Source of the DNA: HGM04593 sp045592125
GTDB lineage: Bacteria > Bacteroidota > Bacteroidia > Bacteroidales > Bacteroidaceae
Length of the DNA: 14,955 nt
Direction: 5' to 3'
Assembly: GCA_045592125.1 (NCBI GenBank)
Contig: JAZNUE010000023.1
Span: forward strand, 1 to 14,955
This document shows, one piece after another, positions 14,193 to 14,955 of this stretch. Numbering within the stretch: the stretch's first letter is position 1; each line of letters opens with the position of its first letter. Under the pieces are notes generated by a model. It was given only the letters and a program-made list of their open reading frames with translations, was not told the DNA's origin and searched no databases. The position numbers and the translations under genes were made by a program.

Positions 14193-14223
14193 CAAAGTTA
14201 ATACCAGACAACGGAATACGCAA
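14193..14223 (-). promoter_or_regulatory. Promoter of the split 5'-nucleotidase operon
   Basis: On the minus strand: TTG (14223-14221), a 20-base spacer, then TAACTTTG (14200-14193), a full match to the Bacteroidota consensus. It is placed 33 bases before the ATG at 14159. Confidence 0.7.
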
Positions 14224-14261
14224 TTTTCGCGGGCACAAAGAACAAAACACACGATAAGATT

Positions 14262-14291
14262 TTGCGGAATAACAAAAAAGCGCTATCTTTG
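14262..14291 (+). promoter_or_regulatory. Promoter of rplS
   Basis: TTG (14262-14264, in TTTG), a 19-base spacer, then TATCTTTG (14284-14291), a full match to the Bacteroidota consensus. Transcription would begin near 14297, giving a leader of about 80 bases before the rplS ATG. Its -33 element lies 38 bases from that of the divergent nucleotidase promoter. Confidence 0.75.
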
Positions 14292-14376
14292 CCGCGCTTT
14301 CGGCGTAATCGCTGTCAAGGAAGAGTAACTTGATATGTTGCGTTTGAATGATTGGACAATTTAACAAATCAAAAAG

Positions 14377-14727
14377 ATGGATTTAATTAAAATTGCTAAA
14401 GAAGCATTTGCTACTGATGTAAAGCGCGAGCTGGAGTTCAGCACAGGTGATACAATCACAGTAGCTTACAAGATCATTGAGGGAACAAAGGAGCGTATCC
14501 AGCAGTACCGTGGCGTGGTTATCCGTATCAGCGGCCATGGCAACGAGAAGCGTTTCACAGTACGCAAGATGTCAGGTACTGTAGGCGTGGAGCGTATCTT
14601 CCCTATGAACTCGCCTGCTATCGACAGCATCACTGTCAACAAGCGTGGCCGTGTTCGCCGTGCTAAACTTTACTACTTGCGCGCCCTCACAGGTAAGAAG
14701 GCCCGTATCAAGGAGATCAAGGCCTAA
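14377..14727 (+). CDS. rplS: 50S ribosomal protein L19
   Basis: A 116-residue ribosomal protein L19, part of the large subunit near the 30S interface. Family signatures are plain: DTITVAYKIIEGTKERIQQY (25-44), then RGVVIRISGHGNEKRFTVRK (45-64), VERIFPMNSPAIDSI (71-85) and VRRAKLYYLR (93-102), ending ARIKEIKA. The length is normal. The start is the ATG after an A-rich leader (aaatcaaaaag), as is usual in this phylum. It is monocistronic: consensus promoter upstream and strong terminator directly downstream, without the trmD/rimM/rpsP neighbours found in Proteobacteria and Bacillota. Its codon use follows highly expressed patterns (for example CGT for Arg). Confidence 0.98.
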   Translation: MDLIKIAKEAFATDVKRELEFSTGDTITVAYKIIEGTKERIQQYRGVVIRISGHGNEKRFTVRKMSGTVGVERIFPMNSPAIDSITVNKRGRVRRAKLYYLRALTGKKARIKEIKA

Positions 14728-14751
14728 GCACCTGAATGATACCAGACACAG

Positions 14752-14788
14752 GCAAGGCAACCTTCGCGAAGGCTGCCTTGCTTTTTTT
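14752..14788 (+). terminator. Rho-independent terminator of rplS
   Basis: Arms GCAAGGCA (14752-14759) and TGCCTTGC (14774-14781) pair over 8 bp; after a one-base mismatch the inner palindrome CCTTCGCGAAGG (14761-14772) extends the stem. Seven Ts follow (14782-14788). It starts 24 bases after the rplS stop. Confidence 0.9.
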
Positions 14789-14905
14789 GTATACTGCAAC
14801 TCCACAGCGCTTTGGAAGGCTCAGTAGCAAAAAGGTGTGGGTTGACAAAATATTTGCGGTTGTAATGAAAAAGAGATCCATTGATAATGCTGTCTTGCCG
14901 TAACC

Positions 14906-14938
14906 CACGCGGCACAAACTTTGTCTGTGCTTCGCGTG
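14906..14938. repeat. Intergenic hairpin near the window end
   Basis: Arms CACGCG-GCACA (14906-14916) and TGTGC-TT-CGCGTG (14926-14938) pair over 11 bp with a two-base bulge and a 9-base loop. No T run follows and no gene is visible in 14790-14955; the region may belong to the next gene's upstream sequence beyond the window. Confidence 0.5.
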
Positions 14939-14955
14939 ACCATTTACTGCCAGCA

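Noticed and set aside
14335..14364. Nine-codon leader ORF before rplS
   Set aside because: Too short to judge, with no attenuator structure seen next to it; one such frame is expected by chance.
14717..14917. Minus-strand ORFs over the rplS terminator
   Set aside because: They run through a strong terminator hairpin, have no family-like content and no promoter.
14900..14955. tRNA or integron attC site
   Set aside because: The hairpin has no cloverleaf or T-loop signature and no conserved R/L boxes of attC sites.

Overview
The window looks like part of the chromosome of a gut-type member of the Bacteroidales (Bacteroidota). The pointers are: promoters of the form TTG-N19/20-TAnnTTTG, A-rich translation starts without Shine-Dalgarno sequences, a PorT-like outer-membrane protein, DUF4369-type thioredoxin proteins, a 5'-nucleotidase split over two genes, a calycin-like lipoprotein beside a TonB-dependent receptor, and a small dicluster ferredoxin suited to anaerobic life. 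The genus cannot be fixed from sequence reading alone.

Layout. 1-413: AT-rich, with one doubtful small ORF and a good leftward terminator (350-384). 414-7605: six genes on the minus strand in a tight run (gaps of 4 to 36 bases) between a strong promoter (7576-7605) and that terminator. In order of transcription they are a TonB-dependent receptor, a calycin-like lipoprotein, a GH123/DUF4091 glycoside hydrolase, a TPM-domain membrane protein with a zinc ribbon, LemA, and a flavodiiron protein (FprA). 7660-8274: a YqiA-like serine esterase. 8275-8727: non-coding and filled with five imperfect-palindrome units plus two small perfect hairpins. 8728-9435: PorT-like protein. 9670-10023 (plus strand): ferredoxin, its terminator, and a likely 30-residue membrane microprotein. 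10039-10093: a perfect 55-base palindrome. 10102-12348: two tandem paralogous TlpA-like thioredoxin proteins. 12548-14159: a 5'-nucleotidase split into a C-terminal-domain gene and a metallophosphoesterase gene. 14193-14291: two divergent promoters. 14377-14727: rplS (ribosomal protein L19) with a strong terminator.

How the genes may work together. The receptor, lipoprotein and GH123-like enzyme form an envelope module that could capture and trim an amino-sugar glycan, but there is no SusD homologue. LemA and TPM are a recurrent envelope pair. FprA and the ferredoxin fit oxygen/NO defence and electron transfer in an anaerobe. The TlpA pair and the split nucleotidase are exported periplasmic functions. 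Most genes are conserved housekeeping or envelope genes; the least explained material is non-coding: the structured repeat array at 8353-8728, the palindrome at 10039-10093, and the microprotein ORF between the ferredoxin and that palindrome.
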